Notes: generated by a model from the sequence alone, not told the origin. DNA of 64,000 nucleotides from Phocaeicola intestinalis (GCF_014837065.1 NZ_JACSPP010000001.1:100078-164077), one strand, 5' to 3'. Positions 51,493-62,219 are shown, counted from the first letter of the stretch. Numbers and translations: made by a program.

Positions 51493-52965
51493 ATGAAAAT
51501 AAGATTTTTATCCATATTATTAGCAAGCCTGGCTTTAGCTACATTCTCAATGACATCTTGCCTGAATGATGATACAATAGAAGTAACCTATACCAACGAA
51601 ACGAGCATCATCCATTTCTCGGTAGGGACACTATGGATGCAAAAAACCGGACAGGCTCAAGACGGAAGCGATTCCTTGTATATGGATACGTTGTCTATGT
51701 CGAATTATCCTTTCACCATCGACCAGCTGAACCGGACTATCGAAAATAAAGACTCGCTTCCGGTAGGGACCGACATTTCAAGAGTCGTTACCAACATCAA
51801 TGCCGATTCTCCTTATATAGTATATGGCAAAATAGACTCGTTAGGTACCGAACCTGTAGATACGCTTTGGACCAATACCGACTCCATCAATTTTGCGGTG
51901 GCTCCTAGCGAAGGACTGACTTTCAAGGTTATGTCCTACAGCGGGCGGATGGGAAAAGCCTACCACATAAAAATCAATGTACACCAGCAAGAACCCGATT
52001 CGTTGACATGGGACGAAGAAGCCTCACAACAAGCTTTCGTATCACAGAGCCTGACCCGTCAGAAAGCGGTATACACAGACGGATGTATCTACGTATTCGG
52101 ACAAGACGGGGATACACCTGTCATCGAATATACTACGGTCAGTACCAACGGACAGGCAGACGGCTGGATTGCCCTCGACAATGTTCCGCAAGAAACCGAC
52201 TCTTATTCGGCAATGGTATGGAACGGCACGGTTTATTTCCTTGCCGACGGTACCTTGTACGAACTTTCCGGTAGTGTTATCCAGCCTTCCTCCCTTCCTG
52301 CACCAGCATATCGCCTGAAGCAACTCCTGGCAAATGCCACTACGGCAAGCGGACTTTCTTACCTGTATGCCTACACCGAAGACAACCGGTGTGTGACCTA
52401 CAACGGCACATCGTGGAGCGAAGACGGAGAAGGGAGCATTTTCCCTGACGTAAACCAACGTTTCTCGTTTGCGTCATTGCCTGTTTCCTATAATTCCACC
52501 CTGACACGCGCCGTCGTATTCGGATTCCATCCCGATGCACTAGGGAATGAGTTCGGATTTGCAGCCAGCCGGCTAAATTCTGAAAACGATTGGATTGCTT
52601 ACGACTATGCACAGGCCGATACTTTCTATTGTCCGAACATCGCCGACGGAACAATGATTTATTACGACAAGAAACTATATGCTTTCGGAGGATTCATCAA
52701 CAGCCTTCCGCATAAAGAATACCGGCACCCGTTCAACACGTTCTTCGAGTCGACCGACAATGGTCTCTCTTGGAAACCTGTGACACGCTATGTCCGCTTC
52801 CCAAAGTCAGACTCATTCAGGCAAAAATACGAAGAAGGAGAATCACTGGGTGAAGGAAGCTACTCGTGTGTAGTAGATGAGAACAACTTTATTTGGATTA
52901 TCTGGCACAACGGATATATGAGCAGAGGACGAATCAACCGGCTGGGATTCCTTCCCAAATGGTAG
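51493..52965 (+). CDS. DUF6242-type surface lipoprotein
   Basis: From the ATG at 51493 the protein has 490 residues, with a lipoprotein signal ending in the lipobox MTSC. After an N-terminal Ig-like part come kelch-like beta repeats (AVYTDGCIYVFGQDGDTPVIEY, GTVYFLADGTLYEL, SYLYAYTEDNRCVTYNG, YYDKKLYAFGGFINSL), suggesting a beta-propeller on the cell surface. It is a conserved Bacteroides protein of unknown role; I take the DUF6242 label from memory of this architecture. It is 16 bp before uppS. Confidence 0.7.
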   Translation: MKIRFLSILLASLALATFSMTSCLNDDTIEVTYTNETSIIHFSVGTLWMQKTGQAQDGSDSLYMDTLSMSNYPFTIDQLNRTIENKDSLPVGTDISRVVTNINADSPYIVYGKIDSLGTEPVDTLWTNTDSINFAVAPSEGLTFKVMSYSGRMGKAYHIKINVHQQEPDSLTWDEEASQQAFVSQSLTRQKAVYTDGCIYVFGQDGDTPVIEYTTVSTNGQADGWIALDNVPQETDSYSAMVWNGTVYFLADGTLYELSGSVIQPSSLPAPAYRLKQLLANATTASGLSYLYAYTEDNRCVTYNGTSWSEDGEGSIFPDVNQRFSFASLPVSYNSTLTRAVVFGFHPDALGNEFGFAASRLNSENDWIAYDYAQADTFYCPNIADGTMIYYDKKLYAFGGFINSLPHKEYRHPFNTFFESTDNGLSWKPVTRYVRFPKSDSFRQKYEEGESLGEGSYSCVVDENNFIWIIWHNGYMSRGRINRLGFLPKW

Positions 52966-52981
52966 AAAAACGTAAAGCATC

Positions 52982-53725
52982 ATGACATCATACAAGGACT
53001 TAATAGACAAATCACGGATTCCGGCACACATTGCCATCATTATGGACGGTAACGGGCGATGGGCTAAACAACGCGGTCATGCCCGCTCGTTCGGGCATCA
53101 GGCAGGTGCCGAAACAGTACATGTCATTGCAGAAGAAGCTGCACGGCTGGGAGTGAAATACCTGACACTTTACACCTTCTCTACCGAAAACTGGAAACGG
53201 CCTGCCGAAGAAGTGTCTGCCCTGATGGCTCTCCTTATGGATTCCATCGAGGAAGAGACGCTGATGAAGAACAACATTCGTTTCCGCATCATCGGCGAAA
53301 AGGACAAGTTACCCGTCAATGTGGCCGAACGCCTGCAACAATGCATCAAACGCACATCGGTCAATACAGGCATGTGCCTGGTACTGGCTCTCAGTTATTC
53401 ATCGAAATGGGAGCTGACCGAAGCCGTCAAACAGATAGCGGCACAAGTGGCGTGCCAGAAACTTGCCGTCGATGAAATAACCGACAAGACCATTGACCAG
53501 TATCTGGCAACCAGTTTTATGCCCGACCCTGACCTGCTGATACGTACAGGAGGCGAAATAAGGCTCAGCAATTACCTGTTATGGCAATGTGCTTATTCTG
53601 AACTTTATTTTTGCGACACCTACTGGCCCGACTTCAAGGCAGAAGAATTTTGCAAAGCAATATACGATTATCAACAAAGAGAACGCCGTTTTGGCAAAAC
53701 AAGTGAACAATTATTGAAACCCTAA
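52982..53725 (+). CDS. uppS: isoprenyl (undecaprenyl) diphosphate synthase
   Basis: 247 residues with [17 protein letters not shown] at residues 18-34, holding the catalytic Asp, [13 protein letters not shown] near 60 and the C-terminal [23 protein letters not shown]. It makes undecaprenyl diphosphate, the lipid carrier for cell wall and surface glycans. It starts the run uppS-bamA-ompH-ompH-murI. Confidence 0.95.
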   Translation: MTSYKDLIDKSRIPAHIAIIMDGNGRWAKQRGHARSFGHQAGAETVHVIAEEAARLGVKYLTLYTFSTENWKRPAEEVSALMALLMDSIEEETLMKNNIRFRIIGEKDKLPVNVAERLQQCIKRTSVNTGMCLVLALSYSSKWELTEAVKQIAAQVACQKLAVDEITDKTIDQYLATSFMPDPDLLIRTGGEIRLSNYLLWQCAYSELYFCDTYWPDFKAEEFCKAIYDYQQRERRFGKTSEQLLKP

Positions 53726-53730
53726 AAAAG

Positions 53731-56451
53731 ATGCGATACAGTTTTTTTCTTACTCTATTGGTACTGATATGTTTCAGCTTTCCGGCTATCGGACATGCAC
53801 AAGAAAACAACGTGCAGGAAGGTCAGACAGATGAAGAGGACGGCTCTGCCTCTTTACACCACGATACACCACAGCCGGCAGAGCAATCGGAGACACCAGA
53901 GAACCAACCAGTCATTTTATATAACGGGACTCCCAAGAAATATGAAATAGCCGACATCAAGGTGGAGGGAGTGAAAAACTACGAGGATTATGTATTGATC
54001 GGCATCTCCGGACTTGCCGTTGGGCAGACCATTACCGTGCCGGGCGATGATATCACCGATGCTGTCAAGCGGTATTGGCGCCACGGATTGTTTTCGGATG
54101 TCCGTATTTCGGCAGATAAGATAGAAGGAAATAAAATCTGGATCCGCATCGAACTGACCCAGCGTCCGCGTATCGCCGACATCCATTTCAATGGTATCAA
54201 GAAAGGCGAGCGTGAAGACTTACAAAACAAGCTCGGCAATATGGTGAAAGGTATGCAGATTACGCCCAATATGGTAGACCGTGCCAAAATCATCATCAAG
54301 AAATACTTTGATGAGAAAGGATTTAAAAATGCCGAAATCAACATTATCGAACGCGAAGCCCCTAACGACAAGGAGCAAGTGTATGTTGATGTAAACATTG
54401 ACAAGAAAGAAAAGGTAAAAGTCCACAAAATCACGATTGACGGCAATACGGTACTGACCGACAAGAAGTTAAAGCGCGTGATGAAAAAGACCAATGAAAA
54501 AGGTAAGCTCATCAACCTGTTCCGCACCAAGAAATTCATCGATGAACGTTACGAAGAAGATAAGCAGAAAATCATCGAAAAATACAACGAACTGGGTTAT
54601 CGCGATGCTGTCATCGAAGTGGACAGCGTATCACCTTACGATGAAAAGACGGTAGATGTCTATATGAAAATATATGAAGGCAACAAATATTACCTACGCA
54701 ACATTACGTGGGTGGGAAATACCGTTTACCCCTCTGACCTGCTGAACGAACAATTGCAGATGAAGCACGGTGACGTATACAACCAGAAGTTGCTGGACGA
54801 CCGCCTTTCGAATGATGAAGATGCCATCAAGAACAATTATTATAACCGTGGTTACGTGTTCTCGAACATCGACCCGGTAGAAGTAAATATCGATGGTGAC
54901 TCCATCGACCTTGAAATGCGCGTGATGGAAGGTCCGCAGGCAAGCATCAGCCATGTACGCATCAATGGTAACGACCGTTTGTACGAAAACGTCATCCGCC
55001 GTGAACTTCGTACCCGTCCTGGAGACTTGTTCAGCAAGGAAGCCTTGGAACGTTCGTACCGTGAAATCGCTCAAATGGGGCACTTCAATCCTGAAACCAT
55101 CAACCCACAGGTACAGCCCAATTACGAAGATGGTACGGTAGATATTAATTGGGGACTGGAATCGAAAGCGAACGACCAGGTAGAATTTTCTGCAGGATGG
55201 GGACAGACAGGTATCATCGGTAAGCTGAGCCTGAAATTCACCAACTTCTCGTTCGCCAACCTGTTCCGCAAGAATGACAACTTCCGGGGATTCCTGCCGC
55301 AAGGTGACGGACAGACCCTTACCATCAGTGGCCAGACCAACGGACAATATTATCAGGCATACAGTATCTCGTTCCTTGACCCATGGTTTGGCGGTAAGCG
55401 CCCGAACTCACTTTCAGTATCCGCATTCTATTCTGTACAGACCGATATCAGCAGCCAGTATTACAACTCGGCTTACATGAACAACTACTACAATTATTTG
55501 TACGGATGGGGATACGGCAACTATGGCTATTATGACAATTACGAATCTTACTACGACCCTGACCGCTCCATCAAGATGTTCGGGTTCTCGGTAGGATGGG
55601 GAAAACGCTTGCGCTGGCCCGATGACTATTTCACGTTCATGGCAGAATTGTCCTACCAGCGCTTTATGCTGAAAGATTGGAGTTACCTGTATATCCGGTT
55701 GAACAACGGGGAATACATGAACACAGGTAATTGCAACAGCTTGAGCTTGAACCTGACTTTGTCGCGTAACTCTACCGACAATCCCATTTTCCCACGCCGT
55801 GGTTCCGAGTTTACCGCTTCGTTGCAAATCACGCCGCCTTACTCGCTCTTCAGCAACAAAGACTATTCTACTTACGGAAGAGACAACTACGACGAGGCAG
55901 CAAGTATGTTTAAATGGATTGAATACCACAAGTGGAAATTCAAATCGAAGACTTATACCGCTTTGATGGATATCCAGAAGTGTCCGGTCATCATGACCCG
56001 TGCTGAATTTGGTATCTTAGGACACTTCAACCGTTATAAGCGCTCTCCGTTCGAAACCTTCTATGTCGGAGGTGACGGTATGACAGGATACAGTTACAAC
56101 TACGCATCCGAAACCATCGCCCTACGTGGATATGAGAACGGTTCGTTGACCCCCTACGGAAGCGAAGGATATGCTTATATCCGTCTGGGAGCTGAACTCC
56201 GCTACCCGCTGATGTTGGAAAACTCTACCAGCATCTATGCCTTGGGATTTGTAGAAGCCGGAAATGCATGGACGGATGTAGCAGACTTCAATCCGTTCAA
56301 GCTGAAACGTTCTGCCGGAGTCGGTGTACGTATCTTCCTGCCGATGATTGGTATGATGGGTATCGACTGGGCATACGGTTTCGACAAGATCAACGGCTCT
56401 ACGCAATACAGTGGAAGCCAGTTCCACTTTATTATCGGACAAGAATTTTAA
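53731..56451 (+). CDS. bamA: outer membrane protein assembly factor BamA
   Basis: 906 residues: a signal peptide, an acidic linker (about 25-55), five POTRA domains starting at KKYEIADIKVEGVKNYEDYVL, and a C-terminal 16-stranded barrel ending in the beta-signal HFIIGQEF. It inserts barrel proteins into the outer membrane. The N-terminal linker and an inserted Tyr/Asn-rich segment near 580-610 (YYNSAYMNNYYNYLYGWG) are features often seen in Bacteroidales homologs. It follows uppS by 5 bp. Confidence 0.94.
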   Translation: MRYSFFLTLLVLICFSFPAIGHAQENNVQEGQTDEEDGSASLHHDTPQPAEQSETPENQPVILYNGTPKKYEIADIKVEGVKNYEDYVLIGISGLAVGQTITVPGDDITDAVKRYWRHGLFSDVRISADKIEGNKIWIRIELTQRPRIADIHFNGIKKGEREDLQNKLGNMVKGMQITPNMVDRAKIIIKKYFDEKGFKNAEINIIEREAPNDKEQVYVDVNIDKKEKVKVHKITIDGNTVLTDKKLKRVMKKTNEKGKLINLFRTKKFIDERYEEDKQKIIEKYNELGYRDAVIEVDSVSPYDEKTVDVYMKIYEGNKYYLRNITWVGNTVYPSDLLNEQLQMKHGDVYNQKLLDDRLSNDEDAIKNNYYNRGYVFSNIDPVEVNIDGDSIDLEMRVMEGPQASISHVRINGNDRLYENVIRRELRTRPGDLFSKEALERSYREIAQMGHFNPETINPQVQPNYEDGTVDINWGLESKANDQVEFSAGWGQTGIIGKLSLKFTNFSFANLFRKNDNFRGFLPQGDGQTLTISGQTNGQYYQAYSISFLDPWFGGKRPNSLSVSAFYSVQTDISSQYYNSAYMNNYYNYLYGWGYGNYGYYDNYESYYDPDRSIKMFGFSVGWGKRLRWPDDYFTFMAELSYQRFMLKDWSYLYIRLNNGEYMNTGNCNSLSLNLTLSRNSTDNPIFPRRGSEFTASLQITPPYSLFSNKDYSTYGRDNYDEAASMFKWIEYHKWKFKSKTYTALMDIQKCPVIMTRAEFGILGHFNRYKRSPFETFYVGGDGMTGYSYNYASETIALRGYENGSLTPYGSEGYAYIRLGAELRYPLMLENSTSIYALGFVEAGNAWTDVADFNPFKLKRSAGVGVRIFLPMIGMMGIDWAYGFDKINGSTQYSGSQFHFIIGQEF

Positions 56452-56468
56452 CCTAAAGACCCAAAGAT

Positions 56469-56984
56469 ATGAAAAGATTGATTTTCTCTGCAGCACTGCT
56501 TGTGATAAGCCTCTGCGCGGCACAGGCACAGAAATTCGCGTTGATAGACATGGAATTTATCTTGAAACATATCCCTGCCTATGAACAGGCAAACCAGCAA
56601 ATGGAATCGCTGTCCCAACAATGGCAAAGCGAAATAGAAGCCAAGAGCAACGAAGCCAAAGCCTTGTATGAGGCTTACCAGAAAGATGCCGCTACGCTGA
56701 CCGATGCACAACGTACTGCAAAAGAAGAAGCAGTTGTGGCAAAAGAAAAAGAAGCAGCCGAACTCCGGCAAAAATATTTCGGTCCTCAAGGCGAAATGAT
56801 GAAGAAACAACGGGAACTTGTCGCTCCTATCCAAGACAACATTTATAATGCTGTTAAAGACATTGCTATGGAGCAGAATTACGATGCAGTTATTGACCGC
56901 GCCTCGGCACAAAGTATGATTTTTGCCTCTCCGCGCATTGATATCAGCAATGAAGTGCTCTCACGCTTAGGATATTCAAATTAA
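56469..56984 (+). CDS. OmpH/Skp family periplasmic chaperone
   Basis: 171 residues. A signal peptide ends near AAQAQK. The mature part begins with KFALIDMEFILKHIPAYEQA and forms a long coiled-coil hairpin (ESLSQQWQSEIEAKSNEAKAL) in the Skp manner. It escorts unfolded outer membrane proteins to BamA, which is 17 bp upstream. Confidence 0.9.
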   Translation: MKRLIFSAALLVISLCAAQAQKFALIDMEFILKHIPAYEQANQQMESLSQQWQSEIEAKSNEAKALYEAYQKDAATLTDAQRTAKEEAVVAKEKEAAELRQKYFGPQGEMMKKQRELVAPIQDNIYNAVKDIAMEQNYDAVIDRASAQSMIFASPRIDISNEVLSRLGYSN

Positions 56985-57068
56985 TTTTATACATTTGCAG
57001 CCGTTCTCTTACGAGAACCGCAACAGGAACAAAAACAATAAATTAAAAACTAATAGAAAATCAAGATT

Positions 57069-57626
57069 ATGTTGAAAAGAATTGCTTTATTATTGCTGCT
57101 CGTCGCTCCGATGAGCTTGTTCGCGCAAAAGTTCGCGCATTTTAAGTCTATGGACATCATCCCGGTAATGCCGGAATATGCCAAAGCCCAAACTGATATT
57201 CAAGCTTTGCAGAAACAGTACGAAGACGAAATCAAACGTGCTTCAGACGAGTTCAGCAAAAAATTTGCAGAATACCAACAAGAACAAAAGACACTTCCGC
57301 AAAACATCCAGGAACGCCGCCAGAAAGAATTACAGGAAATGCAGGAAAAAGGTATACAGTTTCAGCAGGAAGCACAGCAGCAGCTGCAAAAAGCTTATAC
57401 TGATATGATGGATCCGATTTACAAGAAACTGGAAGATGCAGTAAAAGCTATCGGTGCAGCTGGCGGATACACCTACGTTTTCGACCTGAACCGTACGGAC
57501 ATCCCTTACATCGATGAAAACGTATCGAAGGATGTTACCAACGATATCAAAACCAAGTTGGGTATCAGCCTGACTGCAGTACCGGCAACACCGGCTGCAT
57601 CCGCAACTACTACTCCGGCAAACTAA
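57069..57626 (+). CDS. OmpH/Skp family periplasmic chaperone, second copy
   Basis: 185 residues. The signal ends near SLFAQK, followed by FAHFKSMDIIPVMPEYAKAQTD and a Gln/Glu-rich coiled coil. A disordered tail of Ala/Thr/Pro (VPATPAASATTTP) ends the protein. It is a paralog of the preceding gene; the pair behind bamA is standard in Bacteroidales. Confidence 0.9.
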   Translation: MLKRIALLLLLVAPMSLFAQKFAHFKSMDIIPVMPEYAKAQTDIQALQKQYEDEIKRASDEFSKKFAEYQQEQKTLPQNIQERRQKELQEMQEKGIQFQQEAQQQLQKAYTDMMDPIYKKLEDAVKAIGAAGGYTYVFDLNRTDIPYIDENVSKDVTNDIKTKLGISLTAVPATPAASATTTPAN

Positions 57627-57644
57627 TCCCCTTCTGTTTATTCA

Positions 57645-57718
57645 CCGCAGATTAACACAGATTCTCGCAGATTAAAACTTTACATTCTGCGCCGATCTGC
57701 GTTAATCTGCGTTTCTGA
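57645..57718. repeat. inverted CGCAGATTAA-type intergenic repeat
   Basis: CGCAGATTAACACAGATT with a second CGCAGATT copy is followed after about 25 bp by the inverted GATCTGCGTTAATCTGCG. It resembles a widespread Bacteroides dispersed repeat and can form a hairpin ahead of murI. Confidence 0.65.
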
Positions 57719-57728
57719 TTTAAATATC

Positions 57729-58556
57729 ATGACAACCACAGGACCCATCGGCATCTTCGATTCCGGCTACGGAGGGTTGACTATCCTTGACAAAATACGC
57801 AGCCTGCTTCCTCAGTACAATTATCTCTATTTAGGCGACAATGCCCGTACCCCCTATGGCACACGTTCGTTCGAAGTGGTATACGAATTCACTTTACAGG
57901 CGGTACGAAAACTCTTCGAGCTGGGATGTCCATTGGTTATCCTTGCCTGCAATACAGCTTCGGCAAAAGCACTCCGCAGTATCCAGCAACAAGACCTTCC
58001 ACATCTCGACCCAGCCCGCAGAGTACTGGGCGTAATACGTCCTACCGTAGAATGCATCGGCAACTTGACCCAAACCCGTCACGTAGGGTTGCTTGCCACC
58101 GAAGGTACTGTAAAGTCACAATCCTATCCGTTAGAAATTCACAAGCTTTATCCCGAAATCCGATTGACAAGTGTATCCTGTCCCATGTGGGTACCATTAA
58201 TAGAGAATAATGAAGCCCAAAGCCCTGGTGCCGATTATTTCGTACAAAAATACCTCGACCGCCTGCTTTCCCAAGACCCGGAAATAGATACCATCATTTT
58301 AGGCTGTACTCACTATCCTCTTTTGTTGGATAAAATCCGTTGTTACACTCCGTCACACATCCGCCTGGTAGAACAAGGCAAATACGTAGCAGCCAGCCTG
58401 AAAGACTACCTTATCCGACATCCGGAAATACGGACCCATTGCGAAACGGGAGGGAATTGTCTTTTCCTTACTACCGAATCGGTAGAAAAATTCCGTGAGT
58501 CAGCCCACGTCTTTCTGCATCAGGAAGTGCAGGTGCGTACCATTGCATTAGAATAA
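57729..58556 (+). CDS. murI: glutamate racemase
   Basis: 275 residues with the two catalytic Cys in LVILACNTASAKALR near 73 and LGCTHYPLLLDK near 193, plus the N-terminal IGIFDSGYGGLTILD. It makes D-glutamate for peptidoglycan. Length and motifs are normal. Confidence 0.95.
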   Translation: MTTTGPIGIFDSGYGGLTILDKIRSLLPQYNYLYLGDNARTPYGTRSFEVVYEFTLQAVRKLFELGCPLVILACNTASAKALRSIQQQDLPHLDPARRVLGVIRPTVECIGNLTQTRHVGLLATEGTVKSQSYPLEIHKLYPEIRLTSVSCPMWVPLIENNEAQSPGADYFVQKYLDRLLSQDPEIDTIILGCTHYPLLLDKIRCYTPSHIRLVEQGKYVAASLKDYLIRHPEIRTHCETGGNCLFLTTESVEKFRESAHVFLHQEVQVRTIALE

Positions 58557-58564
58557 AGAAATAA

Positions 58565-58608
58565 ACACTGCACACAGCCTCATGAGCGTATGCAACCGTG
58601 TGCAGTGT
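58565..58608. terminator. hairpin between convergent murI and GH2 genes
   Basis: ACACTGCACAC at 58565-58575 pairs with GTGTGCAGTGT at 58598-58608 around a 22-base loop. It lies between converging genes and may serve both. There is no strong T-tract. Confidence 0.6.
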
Positions 58609-58618
58609 GTGTTATGTG

Positions 58619-61213
58619 TCAGTATAATTGTCCGCGTACCTCCACTTCAGCAAGCTTCGGTGTCACGTATCTTTCAGAATGAGGAAAACTGATACGAAGA
58701 TAATGCATTTTTACCTGCCTGTCACTTTTTATCAGGTCCGAATCTAGCGGAACATGGTTGCCGGTCTTATCCGAAACCACGATCCAATCTTTATTGTTCT
58801 CAGACACTTCAATCTTGTACTGATACGGAGCTGCACCTGCAAACCGGACACAAACCTCATCCAACATCAAGAAACGTTCCGTATCAAGTGTCCAATATAC
58901 CTTTCGGTCTGAATTTTCAGGTTCCCACCAAGTATCAAGCTTACCATCAGCAGCATATCCTGTGGCATGTCCCTGTGCAGCACTGCTACCAAAAGCTGGG
59001 TTATTCAATCCGAAACTTTGCATTTTATGCTGTTTCTGCAAAGCAAAGGGAATATAAGGACGATTTTTCACTTGGGGAGTCTCTCCTTCTTGATATACGG
59101 GAGCTCCGGAAAATGTCAGTTTAACGCGAGCCGGCTCCAAGCCTGGTGAAGTAGCTTCAATGACCGATTCGCCTGCATAATAGGAGCGAAAGGCAATCGC
59201 TGCTTTTCCATCCATGATACGAATGTCACTATCCGCTTCAAACAGGATGCTGCTACCGGTAGGAAACTCGCCCGGTCCCGATAGCAAAGTCAGCCTGACA
59301 GCCGGCGAATTGCTCAGTTCTCTGCCTGTTTCATCGAGAACAGTTACCGTCAACTGAACATCGTCCGTACCGTCGGCCCTGATGCCGGTATATTGCGAGG
59401 CTTCCAACCGCAACCTTGCCGGAATGCCTGACACACTCCATATCGGAGGGGCTATATTGGCATAAGCATTCCGGTACCAATACCAAGAACGTTTCGGAAT
59501 GCGGAAATAATCAACAATTCCCATTTTGCCCATTTCTTCACCAAAGATACTTCCGTGGTCGAACCCACACCAGATGGCTTGACCACTCCGCCATTCTACA
59601 CCTTTCCAGGCGTCATTTTTCTGTAAGTCTCCCCATCCCGGGATATATTCGCCCGGCCGGTCGGATGTTGTGCTTCCGTATTCCGTTACCATATTCGGTA
59701 TAGGCGGCTGCTGAAAATCAAGAATGGTACTTCCATCACCGTTATACCCCACAATATCTCCTATCAAGTCAATGCGCTCTGTTCCCAACGGACGCTGTGC
59801 ACCGCCTATGGCAGCAGGACGTGTCGGGTCAAGCTGGTGTGTACGAGCCACCATTCTCTCCAATAGTTTCCTTATCCCATGCATTGTTTCCGGTGCAGTA
59901 AAAAAAGGCTCGTTGCACATGCTCCATGCGATAATGGAAGGATGATTACGGTGGATACGTATCATTTCCTCCAACTGCTGCAAGACATTTTCTTCAAATT
60001 CTTTGCAGTCCTCCTGGCGGACTGGATAAGCACTTGCTGTCCAATATCCGTCTTTCTTTTCTCCTGCCGTAGCCCAAAAGGGAGCTTCCGACCAGAAAAG
60101 CACACCTTCTTCATCACAAGCTTTCGAAAATGCGGGAGAATGCGGATAGTGAGAGCCGCGGATCATATCAAAACCTGCTTGCTTAACCAAAGCCACATCA
60201 CGGCGTGCTGCAGCATCGGTCACAGCATCACCCCATCCAGCCTGGTCTTGATGAACATTTATTCCTTTAAAATACAAATGTTTCCCATTCAGGAAAAAAC
60301 CGTGATCTTTTGTCCATTCAAACCAACGGAAACCGAAGGACGTTTCCTCTCGGTCTATCAGCTCATCACCTTTGAAAAGCAGACTTTCCAACTTGTACAA
60401 GACCGGATGTGACGGGTGCCACAGGAAAGGATGCTCTATTCTTTCTGTTTGCTGTTTTACAACCTGGTTCGTATTGCCTTTCAATTGTATTATCTTTTGT
60501 GCGGATGCGATAATCCTGCCTTCAGATGACAGAATATTGGAAACCAAACGGAAATTGCCAGTTTCAGGCTCCGAATGACAAATCTCCGTTGAAATGTCCA
60601 CAATTCCATATTTGCCATTACTTACATCAAGTCCCGATGTCGTGACAAATGTTCCATACCAACCGATATACGTAGAAGATTTCAACACTAAACGGACATT
60701 ACGGTATATACCTCCGCTAAAAACATGTTCCCCACCGCGCGGTGCCACAGTGGGTTGCCATAAATTGTTAACCCGTATTGCAAGCACATTATCTCCTTTT
60801 TGTGCCGCATCAGTTATGTCAACCGAAAACCCTGTATACCCCCCGCAATGCCGGTCTATAAACTTTCCGTTTAAAAAGATTTCCGCTTCCTGAAAAACAC
60901 CGTCAAACTCTAGAAAGATTTTTCCCGAGAGATTCCTTTCTGTAAAAAACACACGCTTGCGGTACCACCCATATCCGGTATAGAAATCTTTCGACATAAA
61001 ATAGGGAATACTAAACGAATGAGGAATCCCAATGGTCTCCCAGTTATTGTCGTCATAATCCGTCTTTTCGGCTCCTTGCAAGTCTCCTTGCATATACTTC
61101 CATTCCCGGTTCAGATTAATGACCTCACGAGGAGAATAGGCATATCCCACACTGCAAAAACAAAAAAGTACCCAAAAATTTATTGCCCATAAACAATGCC
61201 TCATAGTAAACAT
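58619..61213 (-). CDS. GH2 family glycoside hydrolase with F5/8-type domain
   Basis: 864 residues. After a signal peptide (CFCSVGYA) come the GH2 sugar-binding (SREVINLNREWKYMQGD-like start), immunoglobulin-like and barrel domains. The acid/base Glu is in SMCNEPF near 435 and the nucleophile Glu in VTEYGSTTS near 507. A bacterial Ig-like domain (LRLEASQYTGIRADGTDDVQLTVTV) and a C-terminal F5/8/CBM32-like domain (GHATGYAADGKLDTWWEPE...LRISFPHSERY) follow. It is a secreted exo-acting beta-glycosidase (galactosidase or related). The ATG at 61204 is an alternative start. It stands alone and is not part of the PUL on the integrated element. Confidence 0.9.
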   Translation of the reverse strand: MFTMRHCLWAINFWVLFCFCSVGYAYSPREVINLNREWKYMQGDLQGAEKTDYDDNNWETIGIPHSFSIPYFMSKDFYTGYGWYRKRVFFTERNLSGKIFLEFDGVFQEAEIFLNGKFIDRHCGGYTGFSVDITDAAQKGDNVLAIRVNNLWQPTVAPRGGEHVFSGGIYRNVRLVLKSSTYIGWYGTFVTTSGLDVSNGKYGIVDISTEICHSEPETGNFRLVSNILSSEGRIIASAQKIIQLKGNTNQVVKQQTERIEHPFLWHPSHPVLYKLESLLFKGDELIDREETSFGFRWFEWTKDHGFFLNGKHLYFKGINVHQDQAGWGDAVTDAAARRDVALVKQAGFDMIRGSHYPHSPAFSKACDEEGVLFWSEAPFWATAGEKKDGYWTASAYPVRQEDCKEFEENVLQQLEEMIRIHRNHPSIIAWSMCNEPFFTAPETMHGIRKLLERMVARTHQLDPTRPAAIGGAQRPLGTERIDLIGDIVGYNGDGSTILDFQQPPIPNMVTEYGSTTSDRPGEYIPGWGDLQKNDAWKGVEWRSGQAIWCGFDHGSIFGEEMGKMGIVDYFRIPKRSWYWYRNAYANIAPPIWSVSGIPARLRLEASQYTGIRADGTDDVQLTVTVLDETGRELSNSPAVRLTLLSGPGEFPTGSSILFEADSDIRIMDGKAAIAFRSYYAGESVIEATSPGLEPARVKLTFSGAPVYQEGETPQVKNRPYIPFALQKQHKMQSFGLNNPAFGSSAAQGHATGYAADGKLDTWWEPENSDRKVYWTLDTERFLMLDEVCVRFAGAAPYQYKIEVSENNKDWIVVSDKTGNHVPLDSDLIKSDRQVKMHYLRISFPHSERYVTPKLAEVEVRGQLY

Positions 61214-61433
61214 AGTTTTTATATTTGTGATTATAATCTAAATGAATATCCTCAAAATACCAGTAGATAAAAAGAGTCAGAAGGAGTTATGCCTTCGGCA
61301 GGAGTCAGAAACAGGTCTATGGGGCTTTAACTTCTGGACCAAGTGATAACTCCTGTAAAACATAACTGCTTTTAACTCCTGAGTCAAATCAAAAAAAGAT
61401 CCGTGTCCGTTTGTCAGCCGTTTATGTAATACC

Positions 61434-62102
61434 TCATCTGTCCGAATCAAACGTGACCTTGCTTGGCAAATTTAAACAATTATATTGAATACTTGTAATA
61501 TTCCTGTTCAAATCTTTCGTCAGGTTGCCGTTTTTATCGTATGCGTACTCGCTCGCCTGCTTTACAGCATCTTTGAACTCGAAACCGTTGTTGTAAGCCG
61601 TGGCGGTTGTGGCATCATCCACCCGTGTTATCAGATTGCCGCTCAGCGTATAGGTCAGGTTGTCTATCAAGCCGTAACCGGTTGAGGAGGTCTGTCCGTA
61701 ACGCTGCAAGCCCTTGATATTCCCGTTCAGGTCATAATCCGTAACCTTTTCCGTGAAACGGTTGGCGTTGCTACCGATATTTGTGACTTCGCCGTATGTA
61801 GCAGAAGTCAGCCGGCTCAAACCGTCGTAGGCAAACTTATAGCCCCTTACCGTGCTTTCGTTACCAGCCTTCCAAGTCAGGCTGCTGATGTTTCCGCCAT
61901 ATTGCGGTGTACCGCTGCCCGTGTTATAGTACAGGTTCTGCGTAAACTTGCTGCCGCTGATGCCTGTCAGCCAGTCGCGGATATTGTAGCTGTACGTCTG
62001 CTTGTTGGCCGTACTGCCGTGAAGGCTTTTCGTCTGAAGCCTGCCCAATTCGTCATACGTATTACTTGCCAGCGTAATTTCGGCATGGCTGTTCAGCTGA
62101 TC
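61434..62102 (-). pseudogene. orphan Rhs core fragment
   Basis: On the minus strand the frame is open from about 62102 (QLNSHAEITLASNTYDELGRLQ) to 61434, with no own start and a clean break at 62102. It carries Rhs/YD repeats (YDELGRL; FAYDGLSRLTSATYGE; TDYDLNGNIKGLQRYG; YAYDKNGNLTKDLNRNIT). It ends prematurely after LPSKVTF with a foreign tail (DSDR). The same LPSKVTF sequence opens the surviving part of the Rhs gene at 63770, so the two pieces meet at a shared core motif. I infer remnants of a displaced Rhs tip or core. Confidence 0.8.
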
Positions 62103-62130
62103 TCAATCATCTTCATTTTTATAAAAATTA

Positions 62131-62181
62131 TGCCAGCAACCTTTTGAAACAGATTTTGATTCTGAATCAAGGTTACTGGCA
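62131..62181 (-). terminator. terminator after the immunity gene
   Basis: TGCCAGCAACCTT at 62131-62143 pairs with AAGGTTACTGGCA at 62169-62181 (12 of 13 pairs); on the minus strand TAATTTTTA follows. Confidence 0.7.
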
Positions 62182-62219
62182 TATAAACTTTAAAAACACT
62201 TTAACTGATAAGAAGAAGG

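Noticed and set aside
61214..61433. Inverted GGAGTTAT/ATAACTCC pairs downstream of the Rhs fragment
   Set aside because: Short arms with long spacing; they could be a terminator or chance, and nothing supports a specific call.
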